A DNA stretch of 14,073 nt, taken from the NCBI GenBank assembly GCA_003353825.1, contig PIVW01000105.1, positions 1-14,073 of the forward strand. Reading direction: 5' to 3'. This stretch comes from Chloroflexota bacterium (lineage in GTDB: Bacteria; Chloroflexota; Anaerolineae; J102). The translations under genes were made by a program, and so were the position numbers. Below the pieces are notes generated by a model. The model saw only the letters and a program-made list of their open reading frames with translations. It ran no database searches and was not told the DNA's origin. Shown piece after piece: positions 7,364 to 14,073 of this stretch (within the stretch, counting starts at the first letter, position 1; every line of letters begins with the position of its first letter).

Positions 7364-8446
7364 ATGAAAACCTTCAAAAAACTCTACCCTAAAATCTACG
7401 ATTTCGAGAACCTGGAACGTTCCTTTCGCAAAGCCCGGCGCGGGAAACGACACAAAAGCAATGTGGCATCCTTTGAACTCAACCTCGATCAAGAATTGCT
7501 CAGCTTACATGACGAGTTAAAAGACCAAAGCTACCGGCCCGGCGGCTACCGCCATTTCCACATCTACGAGCGTAAGCCCCGCCGCATCAGCGCCGCCCCC
7601 TTTCGCGACAGGGTTCTCCATCACGCCCTCTGTAACGTGCTCGAACCGATCTGGGAGGCTCGCTTCATCCATGATTCCTATGCCTGTCGTAAAGGCAAAG
7701 GAACCCATGCCGCCCTGGATCGCAGCACCCATTTCGCCCGGCGCTATCCCTACGTGCTGCAATGCGATATCGTACAGTTTTTCCCCTCGGTCGATCACGA
7801 GATCCTGCACAGGCTGTTAGCCCGCTACATTGCCTGTCCCCCGACCTTAGATCTCATCCAGCAGATCATCGCCAGCGGTCAGAGCATCCACGACGAACGC
7901 TATGAGATGGAGTGGTTTCCCGGCGACGATCTTCTGGCAGTCGCACGGCCCCGCGGTCTGCCAATTGGCAACCAAACCAGCCAATTCTGGGCCAATGTCT
8001 ATCTCCACGAGTTGGATCAGTTCATCAAACAGGGCCTCCATTGCCGGGCTTACCTGCGCTATTGCGATGATTTTATGCTATTCGCCGATGATAAACCTAC
8101 GTTGCATCGCTGGCGCAGGGAGATCGAAACTTTCCTTGTAAATCTGCGACTCAAAATTCATGCCCACAAGACCAGCGTACATCCCGTAGCCACAGGCATT
8201 CCCTTTTTGGGGCTCACTGTATTCCCCACGCACCGACGGCTAAGACGGCAGAACGGTATTGCCTTCCAACGCCGGTTCAAGCGTCAATTGAAGCAATTCG
8301 AGCAAGGTGAAATCACCCGCGAGCAGCTTGATCAGTCTGTCAGGGCCTGGATCGGCCACGCTGGCCATGCCGATACCTGGGGCCTGCGTCGCGCGATTTT
8401 CCGCTCACCAATTCCCAGTACCCAACCCCACGCTCATAACGTGTAA
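7364..8446 (+). CDS. DGR reverse transcriptase
   Basis: A 360-residue retroelement reverse transcriptase that would copy the TR RNA with errors at adenines. The N-terminus MKTFKKLYPKIYDFENL and FRKARRGKR are typical of DGR RTs. Finger/palm motifs follow in order: RRISAAPFRDRVLHHAL, QCDIVQFFPSVDH (catalytic Asp135), GLPIGNQTSQFWAN (198-211) and YCDDFMLFADD (233-243; catalytic D235, D236). The motif-4 form IGNQTSQ, ending in SQ where group II and retroviral enzymes differ, is the DGR hallmark linked to low fidelity at adenines. No maturase or endonuclease domain is present and the length is normal. ATG 7364 is chosen over in-frame TTG 7340 because family proteins begin MKT. No Shine-Dalgarno sequence is visible; expression may depend on readthrough from the target gene. 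Confidence 0.96.
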   Translation: MKTFKKLYPKIYDFENLERSFRKARRGKRHKSNVASFELNLDQELLSLHDELKDQSYRPGGYRHFHIYERKPRRISAAPFRDRVLHHALCNVLEPIWEARFIHDSYACRKGKGTHAALDRSTHFARRYPYVLQCDIVQFFPSVDHEILHRLLARYIACPPTLDLIQQIIASGQSIHDERYEMEWFPGDDLLAVARPRGLPIGNQTSQFWANVYLHELDQFIKQGLHCRAYLRYCDDFMLFADDKPTLHRWRREIETFLVNLRLKIHAHKTSVHPVATGIPFLGLTVFPTHRRLRRQNGIAFQRRFKRQLKQFEQGEITREQLDQSVRAWIGHAGHADTWGLRRAIFRSPIPSTQPHAHNV

Positions 8447-8453
8447 AAAACCC

Positions 8454-8795
8454 ATGCAGCAATCTCCCATTTTCGTCAAATACTACGACCTGATGGAGTG
8501 GCTTATCCCCCGCACCCTTGCTTTTCCCAAGAGCCAGCGCGGCGTGCTTGCCCGCCAGATACAAACCGAATTATTTCGCACGTATGAAGCTCTGGTCGAG
8601 GCGGGCGCCGGTGAAAACCCATTAGCCGACCTCGCCATAGCGGATCGAGGTTTGATTCGCCTACGCACCTATTTGCGTCTGAGTCGAGACCTGCGCTTGC
8701 TTTCGATTAAGCAGTTCAAGCACGCCAGTAGGTTGGTAGGAGAAGTAGGGCGTCTGCTGGGCGGCTGGCAGAAGAAGATTGAGAACACCCGATGA
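8454..8795 (+). CDS. avd: DGR accessory variability determinant (Avd-like, four-helix bundle)
   Basis: A 113-residue basic, almost entirely helical protein. It starts seven bases after the RT stop. Avd proteins form barrel-shaped pentamers that bind the RT and the TR RNA and are needed for mutagenic cDNA synthesis. The pattern KYYDLMEWLIPRTLAFPKSQR (residues 9-29) and the C-terminal VGEVGRLLGGWQKK match the Avd/bAvd-like family, as do its length and position between RT and TR. The frame can be extended upstream within the RT gene, but ATG 8454 gives the family-like start. The order RT-avd-TR differs from the avd-TR-RT order of the Bordetella phage element. Confidence 0.9.
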   Translation: MQQSPIFVKYYDLMEWLIPRTLAFPKSQRGVLARQIQTELFRTYEALVEAGAGENPLADLAIADRGLIRLRTYLRLSRDLRLLSIKQFKHASRLVGEVGRLLGGWQKKIENTR

Positions 8796-8846
8796 ATCGG
8801 CGGTTTTGATAATTTTACCCGCCATTTTAGGGGGGCGAATCGTTCC

Positions 8847-8922
8847 GCGCTGTGCGGCCCGTAACAGGAACAATCCCAGGAACAGGAACAACAATAGGGG
8901 ATTTCGTTGTTGTTGCGCCACG
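8847..8922 (+). repeat. DGR template repeat (TR)
   Basis: This 76-base copy of the VR lies 51 bases after the avd stop on the same strand. Read in the VR frame, the variable block is built of AAC, AAT and AGG codons (N-R-N-N-P-R-N-R-N-N-N-R), the classic DGR design that maximises amino-acid change at adenines while avoiding stops. Fourteen of its 20 adenines differ in the VR; no other base does. Possible RNA secondary structure: 8887-8894 pairs with 8907-8914. Other hairpins nearby are GGCGG/CCGCC (8799-8823) upstream and one at 8979-8994 downstream. Confidence 0.96.
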
Positions 8923-8978
8923 CCTTGTCTGCGCTGGCCGGAAACAGTCTGTGATTCACGGATCATAGGCCGGTGTCA

Positions 8979-8994
8979 TGAGGCATGAGCCTCA
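8979..8994 (+). terminator. small hairpin after the TR, possible end of the TR transcript
   Basis: TGAGGC (8979-8984) pairs with GCCTCA (8989-8994) around an ATGA loop, followed by AAAGAG rather than a T-tract. It could mark or stabilise the 3' end of the TR RNA, or be incidental. It does not resemble the GC-rich hairpin after the VR. Confidence 0.25.
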
Positions 8995-9098
8995 AAAGAG
9001 AGAAGACGATTACGGTTCGCTCCCGGCTACCACTGCATTCGGTCGATTTCATCAATCGTTTTGCAGAAAAGCCAAATAGAGAACAGCCCCGCCTGGTC

Positions 9099-9107
9099 TG
9101 GTAGAAT
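9099..9107 (+). promoter_or_regulatory. extended -10 promoter for the DUF3592 gene
   Basis: TGGTAGAAT is a TGn-extended -10 box with no good -35. It would give a leader of roughly 110 bases before the ATG at 9223, which does have a Shine-Dalgarno sequence. Confidence 0.35.
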
Positions 9108-9222
9108 GTTATCGAAAGACCGGGTGGGCAAGTGAAAATGCAAGATATTTCCCATTTCTTGTGTGCGCGGCAAAGACGCTCGTAGGCGCCATTCAACAGG
9201 CGATTCGGCTTCAGGAGAGAAC

Positions 9223-9864
9223 ATGGAGAAAACGTACTCGATAAAATGGGAGGATGAAAACGTCGTATCGATCGAGGTCGACGGAATTGCCTACGACCAT
9301 GTTGATCAAATCCCTGATACCGAGGATCGTGAGAAGATACTACTGCTTCTATCTCATCCGACTGACGAAGCCTTCGATGAGGAGTTCGAGGAAGCATTCC
9401 GCCAACTGGAACGCCAGACGGCCCGTTTCCCCACCATGATCGTCGCCATTTTTCTGGGAGTGGCAATTCTCATGCTGTCGATTGCTGCTGTCTCAGGTGT
9501 TAGCGCATGGCGCTCACAATCCACAGAGGAGAGTACCCCCGGGCGGGTGGTGGAGCTAGTGATCCGACGGGACGAAGGCGGTTATAAATTCTATCACCCT
9601 GTGGTCGAGTTCTATTTGCCGCATGAAGATCGCCAAGCGGTTACCCTGTCTGAGGGAAGTACGTCGCCAGGCTACACCGTGGGTGAGTCCGTTACCGTGC
9701 TCTATGATCCGCAGCGGCCAACTAGCGCCCGGATTAAATCGCTTGAGAGTGCGATACTGAAGTGGCTGGTGCCGAGCATTACAGCTGTGCTGGCAACGGC
9801 TTTTTTTGCGGCTACTTTTTTAGCAATCTGGATTCTCAGGCCAGATTCGGCTGAGCAGGAGTGA
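9223..9864 (+). CDS. two-helix membrane protein with DUF3592 domain
   Basis: A 213-residue membrane protein. An acidic cytoplasmic N-terminal region (1-68) is followed by a first transmembrane helix (~70-92), an extracytoplasmic beta-rich loop and a second helix (~181-205). The loop, from TPGRVVELVIRR through YHPVVEFYLPHEDRQAVTL to VGESVTVLYDPQRPTSARI, has the DUF3592 layout: a strand pair, a Y-P-V-V-E-F core and the V-x-V-L-Y-D-P motif. The function of the domain is unknown. ATG 9223 is chosen because AGGAGAG (9213-9219) precedes it closely; the frame is open upstream to 9163 without a signal. It has no visible functional link to the DGR. Confidence 0.82.
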   Translation: MEKTYSIKWEDENVVSIEVDGIAYDHVDQIPDTEDREKILLLLSHPTDEAFDEEFEEAFRQLERQTARFPTMIVAIFLGVAILMLSIAAVSGVSAWRSQSTEESTPGRVVELVIRRDEGGYKFYHPVVEFYLPHEDRQAVTLSEGSTSPGYTVGESVTVLYDPQRPTSARIKSLESAILKWLVPSITAVLATAFFAATFLAIWILRPDSAEQE

Positions 9865-9870
9865 ATGTGA

Positions 9871-9889
9871 GCGCCACCGATATTGGCGC
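9871..9889 (+). terminator. hairpin after the DUF3592 gene
   Basis: GCGCCA (9871-9876) pairs with TGGCGC (9884-9889) over a seven-base loop, six bases past the stop codon. A true T-tract is missing, so termination is only possible, not clear. Confidence 0.35.
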
Positions 9890-9989
9890 GGTTCGATGGG
9901 GGGATGTAAACTTCTTTCCTGCCGTCCTCCAATAGACTCCAATTCTTATTCCACTGCGTTAAAGTAAACAATTTTTCAAGGAGCCGTCT

Positions 9990-11153
9990 GTGCAGAGATT
10001 TCCCCCGACCTGCCTGATGCTGGGCCTGCTTTTCATGCCCCTTTTAGGGGCGTGCCACGCCCAGACGTTTGAACCACTCTTGCCGCCAATGGCAATCCCC
10101 CTCACGGTCACCCCTACACCAGAACCCACGCCCACACCGGAACCTACCTCAACCCCTACACCTTTGCCATTGCCCACGCCACCGGCAGATGCCGCCCTCC
10201 CAGCATTTTTCGAAAGCGACAATCTACTACAGGGTGTTCGGCCTGAGACCTACATCGAGAATATCTGTGAGTATATGTTAGAGCGCTGGCATCCCGACAA
10301 CAGCGAACCTGGAACCATCGTAGTCCCGGTGATGTATCACAGTGTGGGAAAGCGAGCCAACCGTGGTCGCGGCGATACCTGGACACCGCTGCCCTTTTTC
10401 AAGCGCACCATCGAAAAAGCTAAAGCGCTGGGGTATGAGACGGTTACAGCCGAACAAGTGGCTGATTTTCTGGAGTTCAATGCGCCCATCCCCAAACGTT
10501 CGCTTCTTCTCATCGTCGATGATGGCCGGCTGAACACGGTGGAGGGGGCCTTCATGCCTGTATTGGAGAAGAACGAGTGGACCTTGACCGTAGGTTGGAT
10601 CTCTAGCAATGGTACAGGTAAGTGGAAACGCTTAGAACGCTTGCATGAGACCGGTCATCTCGACGTACAATCGCATGGATTGCGCCACCAATACATGGTA
10701 AATAGCACGCCGGAGGACAAGATAAAGGAGGAGGTATTCGGCCCCATACCCATGTTGGAAGAACACGTCGGCTATCGGCCAATCGCCTTCATCTGGCCCG
10801 GCGGTAATTTTACCAAAACAACAGTGGAAGTGGCGCGAAAGGCTGAATACCGAAACGCTTATACTGCCTATTCACGTGGGCCCCTTATGTACAATTGGAT
10901 TCCGCAAGGCAAGCCCGAACGAGAGGTAGGAGATCCTCTTATGCTTTTGCCTCGCTTCTGGGCCTATCCGGGCGCGATCAGACAACTTGAGATTTCCGCC
11001 GCTATCGGCGACGCCGCCAAACGACATGCCGTGGAAAACCACCCGCAAGAAGCGATGTTTTTTGAAGCGTATTGTGGAGGAAAACTACCTGCCAATCGTC
11101 GCTCGCAGCCAGCCAACGCAGGTATCCAGCTCGACGAAATAGTGATACAATAA
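9990..11153 (+). CDS. lipoprotein polysaccharide deacetylase (NodB-fold)
   Basis: A 387-residue exported lipoprotein with lipobox LGAC (Cys22), a Thr/Pro stalk (~38-65) and a carbohydrate esterase 4 / NodB-type domain. Such enzymes remove acetyl groups from polysaccharides or peptidoglycan. The domain opens with VVPVMYHSV (111-119). Motif 1 is IVDDG (175-179), where TFDDG is usual: Asp177 is the expected base and Asp178 a metal ligand. Motif 2 is HGLRH (His229, His233), with Gly replacing the usual Ser/Thr. FIWPGGNF would be motif 3. The metal triad is therefore intact, with some divergence around it. The GTG start at 9990 is supported by CAAGGAG (9977-9983), six bases upstream. The gene stands alone after a 125-base gap; the substrate is unknown. 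Confidence 0.87.
   Translation: MQRFPPTCLMLGLLFMPLLGACHAQTFEPLLPPMAIPLTVTPTPEPTPTPEPTSTPTPLPLPTPPADAALPAFFESDNLLQGVRPETYIENICEYMLERWHPDNSEPGTIVVPVMYHSVGKRANRGRGDTWTPLPFFKRTIEKAKALGYETVTAEQVADFLEFNAPIPKRSLLLIVDDGRLNTVEGAFMPVLEKNEWTLTVGWISSNGTGKWKRLERLHETGHLDVQSHGLRHQYMVNSTPEDKIKEEVFGPIPMLEEHVGYRPIAFIWPGGNFTKTTVEVARKAEYRNAYTAYSRGPLMYNWIPQGKPEREVGDPLMLLPRFWAYPGAIRQLEISAAIGDAAKRHAVENHPQEAMFFEAYCGGKLPANRRSQPANAGIQLDEIVIQ
11143..11151 (+). promoter_or_regulatory. extended -10 promoter of the small broken gene
   Basis: TGATACAAT, a TGn-extended -10 box, overlaps the last codons of the deacetylase gene and ends six bases before ATG 11158. This again implies a leaderless start. Confidence 0.42.
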
Positions 11154-11157
11154 ACGT

Positions 11158-11527
11158 ATGATTGATGATTATAAACAAGCAATGGAACTGATGGATATGA
11201 TGAACGAACATATTCCAATTCCAGCTCGCGTGACAAAAGCGTTTGTGTTTTCTATGCGTGACAAAGGTATCAAAATCCCGACCCGCGAGGATGTGCATAT
11301 AGACGATGTACTCTATCTGGGCGATGTAGGTGGCATTGGCTGTGCTCTGCGGCTGAACTCAAGAACAGGATACTGCCATCGTAGCATCCTTGACACAGCT
11401 GCGCGTGAAGAGCAATCATCCGTTGGCCAAGGAAATCCGTGCCTATCAAATGGCCAGGACGAGAAAATTGACCCAAGCAGGAAGTACCGGTGTACCGTAT
11501 GACATCACTTTCAAGCCCCGCAAATGA
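11158..11527 (+). pseudogene. small unknown gene broken by a frameshift
   Basis: The frame from ATG 11158 encodes about 66 plausible residues (MIDDYKQAMELMDMMNEHI... to ...YLGDVGGIGCALRLN) and then turns into Ser/Cys-rich nonsense. The +1 frame from 11357 instead reads as credible protein, starting TQEQDTAIVASLTQLRV, then HPLAKEIRAYQMARTRKL, and ending DITFKPRK at TGA 11525-11527. Joined near 11350-11358, the product would be about 122 residues. In the +1 frame a TGA lies at 11354-11356, so the change sits in a narrow window. One extra base (or two lost bases) explains it. A sequencing error or a programmed +1 shift are alternatives. I do not recognise the family and see no signal peptide or membrane segment. 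Confidence 0.62.
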
Positions 11528-11567
11528 TATTGATTCAACAGGATTTCGTGGGGTACTAGAAGAACAC

Positions 11568-11588
11568 GTGTTGCGTGTTGCGTGTTGC
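11568..11588. repeat. heptamer tandem repeat, three copies
   Basis: Three perfect copies of GTGTTGC in a row, followed by a partial fourth (GTG). Reverse-complement form: GCAACAC. It lies just after the broken small gene. Confidence 0.8.
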
Positions 11589-11707
11589 GTGGTGGTTGTG
11601 CTAACGAAAAAATACCTTTCTAGCAGGGGCCACGCAAATTCCGAAAGAGCCATGATATTAAACCGCTCAGGTTGCGCAGGCCGGAGGTGAGGATTAGAGA
11701 TATGTTC

Positions 11708-11820
11708 GTATCTTCTCAATATTCCGGGGCACTCGCCGAATGAATTCGGGCTCTGAGGGCGTACCGCCGAACGTCCACCTTCGTGGACGGGTTAGTTCCC
11801 CCAAGTTATTGAGAAGATAC
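11708..11820. mobile_element. 113-bp MITE-like element sharing ends with the IS66-like element
   Basis: It begins GTATCTTCTCAATA and ends with the exact reverse complement, the same 14 bases found at both ends of the IS66-like element at 11978-13928. The interior is non-coding and folds: CCGAAT-GA-ATTCGG, and a 7-bp stem CGTCCAC/GTGGACG with a CTTC loop. It is best read as a non-autonomous derivative moved by the IS66-like transposase. No flanking duplication is evident, so it could also be two abutting IS ends. Confidence 0.6.
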
Positions 11821-11977
11821 ACGCTTGCTGCCTCTGCTAGAAGATATGTCTACAGTGCATGGGACACTTATCGAACAAATTAATAGCTTTATCCACTACC
11901 TAAGGTCTATCGACTCAGAAATTTCTTAAGAATAAGGTAACTGCTTAGCCATCATCAAACATTATCGACTATGAGCA

Positions 11978-13928
11978 GTATCTTCTCAATAATTCGGGGA
12001 GAGGGCACCAGAGAGAGTAGCCCACTCTAATGAAAGTCATGTATTCGTGATATGAAAAACTAATAGAAGTAGGGTAGAGTGAAAGTCGAAGAGAGCCTCC
12101 GAAGCGAGGTAACGAAAGCAGACAGAAGAAGGAATGAAATGTTAGAAGGATTTGATCCAACGCTGATCCAAAATGAAAAGGCCCGAGAAGGGTATATACT
12201 ATTACTGAATTTGGTAGAGGAGTTAAAGGTTGAGAACGAGCGTCTGCGTGCTGAAGTCCAGCGCTTGAAAGATGAGATCAATCGCTTGAAAGGAGAGCAG
12301 GGGAAACCGCAGATCAAGGGGAATCAAAGCAAGAAAGAGAATGAGGGTTCCTCAACAGAGAAGGAACGCAGGCAGCCGAAGGAACGGAAGAAAAGGAAAA
12401 AGGTAGTGGATATCAAGGTGGATCGGGAAGTGGAGTTGAAAGTGGACCCGACAACATTACCTGAGGATGCGGAGAGCAAGGGCTATGAAGAGGTGATAGT
12501 GCAGGACATCAAGATCGAGACAGACAATGTGTTGTTTCGGAAGGATAAATTCTATTCACCCTCGCAGAAAGAGAGCTACCTGGCGCCGATGCCGCCTGGC
12601 TATGAGGGGCAATACGGGCCCGGGGTGAAATCGTTGGCCTTGACGTTTTACTATGGGAGCAACATGACGGAGCCGAAGATACTGGAATTCTTTGGGGATA
12701 TGAACATCGATATTTCGGCGGGATAACTCTCCAACCTGCTGATCAAGAAGCAAGAGCGTTTTCATACAGAAAAAGATGAAGTGTATGAAGCGGGATTGCG
12801 CAACAGCCCTTGGCATCAGAGTGATTGGACAGGGATGCGGGTGAAAGGAAAGAATGCCTATTGTCATGTGGTGTGCAATCCTCTGTATACGGTGTATAGC
12901 ACCAAGCCGAAAAAGGATCGTCAAACCATTATCGAAGTGCTGCGTAATAGTGCTGAGCGCAGCTACCTTCTCAATGAAGAAGCGTTTTCTTACCTGGAAA
13001 CACTGGGATTGTCGAAGGTGAAGCGGGAACATTTGCAAGACATACTTAGCGAGGAGACCCTTAGCGAACGAGCTTTTCTAGATCTGTTGCAGGAGCAGGG
13101 TCCAGCGTTGGGGCCCCAGCAACAGCGTCAGGTGTTAGATGCCGCTGCTATCGCCGCCTACAACGCCCAAATGGAATGGCCTGTCATCAAGTTATTGCTC
13201 GTGGATGACGCGCCTGAGTTCAAGTTGGTGACGGCGTGGTTAGCCTTGTGCTGGGTGCATGAAGCCCGACACTACAAAAAGTTCAATCCCATGGTCGCTC
13301 ATCATCAACAGGTACTGAACAGCTTCATGACCCAGTTCTGGCAGTACTATGCCGCGCTCTTGGCTTATCGGGAAGAACCCACCCCTGAGCAAAAAAACCA
13401 TCTCACTGCCGAGTTCGAGCGCATCTTCGCTCAGAAAACCAACTATTGGCTGCTCAATGAACGCCTTGCCCTTACCTTTGCCAAACAGCAGGCTTTGCTT
13501 ATGGTCTTGGACCATCCAGAAATCCCCCTGCACAATAACGCCTCCGAACTGGCTGCTCGCACTCGCGTTCGCAAACGCAAAATCAGCTACGGCACTCGCA
13601 GCGATGATGGCACTCGCGCTTGGGACACCTTCATGACCCTTTCCCAAACCGCCAAAAAACTGAACGTCAGCTTCTATCACTACATCCATGACCGCATCTC
13701 TGCTGCCTATGCCCTCCCCAGTCTCGCCCACTTAATCTTCGAACAAGCTCATACCCTGGACCTAGATGCTTCTTGGCTTCCTCCCTAACTATGCGATTGC
13801 TCATTTCCTTTCAATGTACTCAACTCCTTCGACACTAACTTGGCACTTTAAGCCCGAGCCGACCGCCGTTTTGTTCCGAGCTATCCTGAGTCCTTACGGG
13901 TCTCTTCCCCGGATTATTGAGAAGATAC
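11978..13928 (+). mobile_element. IS66-like insertion sequence, 1951 bp
   Basis: The terminal inverted repeats are 23 bp with one mismatch: the left starts GTATCTTCTCAATAAT at 11978 and the right ends at 13928. They enclose an IS66-family transposase reading frame. The GTA start fits IS66 ends. Flanking 8-mers (11970-11977 and 13929-13936) do not match, so there is no target duplication. The right end interrupts an ISAs1-type transposase whose other half is not on the left side, implying a later deletion or recombination. No tnpA/tnpB accessory genes are present. Confidence 0.82.
12139..13788 (+). pseudogene. IS66-like transposase with one in-frame stop
   Basis: A DDE transposase of the IS66 class. 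The N-terminal leucine-zipper-like coiled coil (ENERLRAEVQRLKDEINRLKG) is followed by a Lys/Arg-rich linker and the SISAG-type region. The catalytic core keeps candidate residues in HQSDWTGMRVKG (first Asp), LLLVDDAPEFK (second Asp) and NNASELAARTRVRKRK (Glu). A TAA at 12724-12726 interrupts DISAG-stop-LSNLLIKKQ where relatives usually carry Thr or a similar residue. The frame is otherwise unbroken, so this is a single nonsense change. The downstream half is open from the TAA to 13788 and might be restarted at GTG 12781. ATG 12139 has an AAGAAGGA ribosome-binding site; in-frame GTG 12079 is an alternative start. It is probably inactive, or dependent on readthrough. Confidence 0.85.
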
Positions 13929-14073
13929 TTACCATCTATCGCTACGACGCCCTTTATCAACTCGTTCACTGCCTGCACCCAACTCAGAAACCCTTGTTGA
14001 AACTGTTCTGGGTCAATCAGGCTAAACACCCGACCAAAGGTATCATGAGATGGTATACCATTTCTCAAATCGA
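13929..14073 (-). pseudogene. ISAs1-family transposase fragment (N-terminal part)
   Basis: Read on the minus strand from the window edge, the frame gives LRNGIPSHDTFGRVFSLIDP, then FLSWVQ and VVAIDGK, the conserved N-terminal and first catalytic-Asp region of ISAs1 (H-repeat-associated) transposases. It stops being homologous exactly at the IS66-like element's right terminal repeat (13928); the continuing open frame to 13835 is only readthrough into that element. The C-terminal half is absent. Upstream sequence lies outside the window, so the start cannot be placed. Confidence 0.8.

Larger units (their letters stand above)
4018..8922 (+). other. diversity-generating retroelement (target, RT, Avd, TR)
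   Basis: The cassette reads target gene with VR at its 3' end, reverse transcriptase, accessory protein, then TR, all on the + strand and tightly packed (RT to avd gap 7 bases, avd to TR gap 51 bases). In DGRs, TR RNA is copied by the RT-Avd complex with random errors opposite adenines, and the cDNA replaces the VR. All required parts are present and open. VR and TR differ only at TR adenines, so the element has been active in this lineage. Confidence 0.95.
11528..12138. other. intergenic region with repeats and mobile-element ends
   Basis: I found no intact gene here. The stretch holds a heptamer tandem repeat (11568-11588), a MITE-like element (11708-11820) and the left end of an IS66-like element (from 11978). 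Between these, 11821-11919 is open in one + frame for about 30 residues after a stop, including MSTVHGTLIEQINSFIHYL, and ends at TAA. That looks more protein-like than random and may be the remnant of a gene cut by the repeats, but it cannot be identified. Confidence 0.5.

Noticed and set aside
8779..8988. Open frame through the TR
   Set aside because: It merely carries the TR in the VR reading frame; the TR is a non-coding template, and the frame starts inside avd.
11490..11690. 66-codon open frame with ATG 11490
   Set aside because: Overlaps the end of the broken gene in another frame and reads through the heptamer repeat (VLRVACCVVVV).
11270..11719. 149-codon minus-strand open frame
   Set aside because: It runs antisense across the broken small gene, the heptamer repeat and the MITE edge; no protein-like pattern.

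Overview
The window looks like a chromosomal segment of a free-living, environmental bacterium, most likely a member of the Chloroflexota (Anaerolineae/Caldilineae-like). That is an inference from style, not from a marker gene. The pointers are lipoproteins and membrane proteins with long Thr/Pro stalks, moderately high GC with AT-rich spacers, several genes with an extended -10 box directly abutting the ATG (leaderless), and accessory genes mixed with degenerate insertion sequences. No rRNA, tRNA or CRISPR array was seen.

The centrepiece (4018-8922) is a complete diversity-generating retroelement (DGR). A 1057-residue target protein is followed by a DGR-type reverse transcriptase, an Avd-like accessory protein and a template repeat (TR), all on the + strand. 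The 76-base variable repeat (VR, 7089-7164) at the 3' end of the target gene and the TR (8847-8922) differ at 14 positions, and every difference falls on a TR adenine. This is the signature of adenine-specific mutagenic retrohoming. The target has a signal peptide, an extracellular Thr/Pro stalk, one transmembrane helix, a NACHT-type STAND NTPase, a long helical/HEAT region and a C-terminal formylglycine-generating-enzyme (FGE/C-type lectin fold) domain carrying the variable residues. It is therefore a membrane-tethered, NTP-dependent sensor whose ligand-binding face is actively diversified.

Left of the DGR (1-3794): a gene-free 5' stretch with a small inverted-repeat element; a lipoprotein that fuses an intact acetolactate decarboxylase domain to a branched-chain amino-acid-type periplasmic binding protein, a fusion I do not recognise; a MazEF-type toxin-antitoxin pair with a palindrome upstream; and a DUF1697 protein.

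Right of the DGR (8923-14073): a two-helix DUF3592 membrane protein, a lipoprotein polysaccharide deacetylase (NodB fold), and a small unknown gene broken by a frameshift. These are followed by an insertion-sequence graveyard: a 113-bp MITE-like element, a 1951-bp IS66-like element sharing its terminal repeats (transposase split by one in-frame stop), and an ISAs1-type transposase truncated by that IS66-like element at the window edge.
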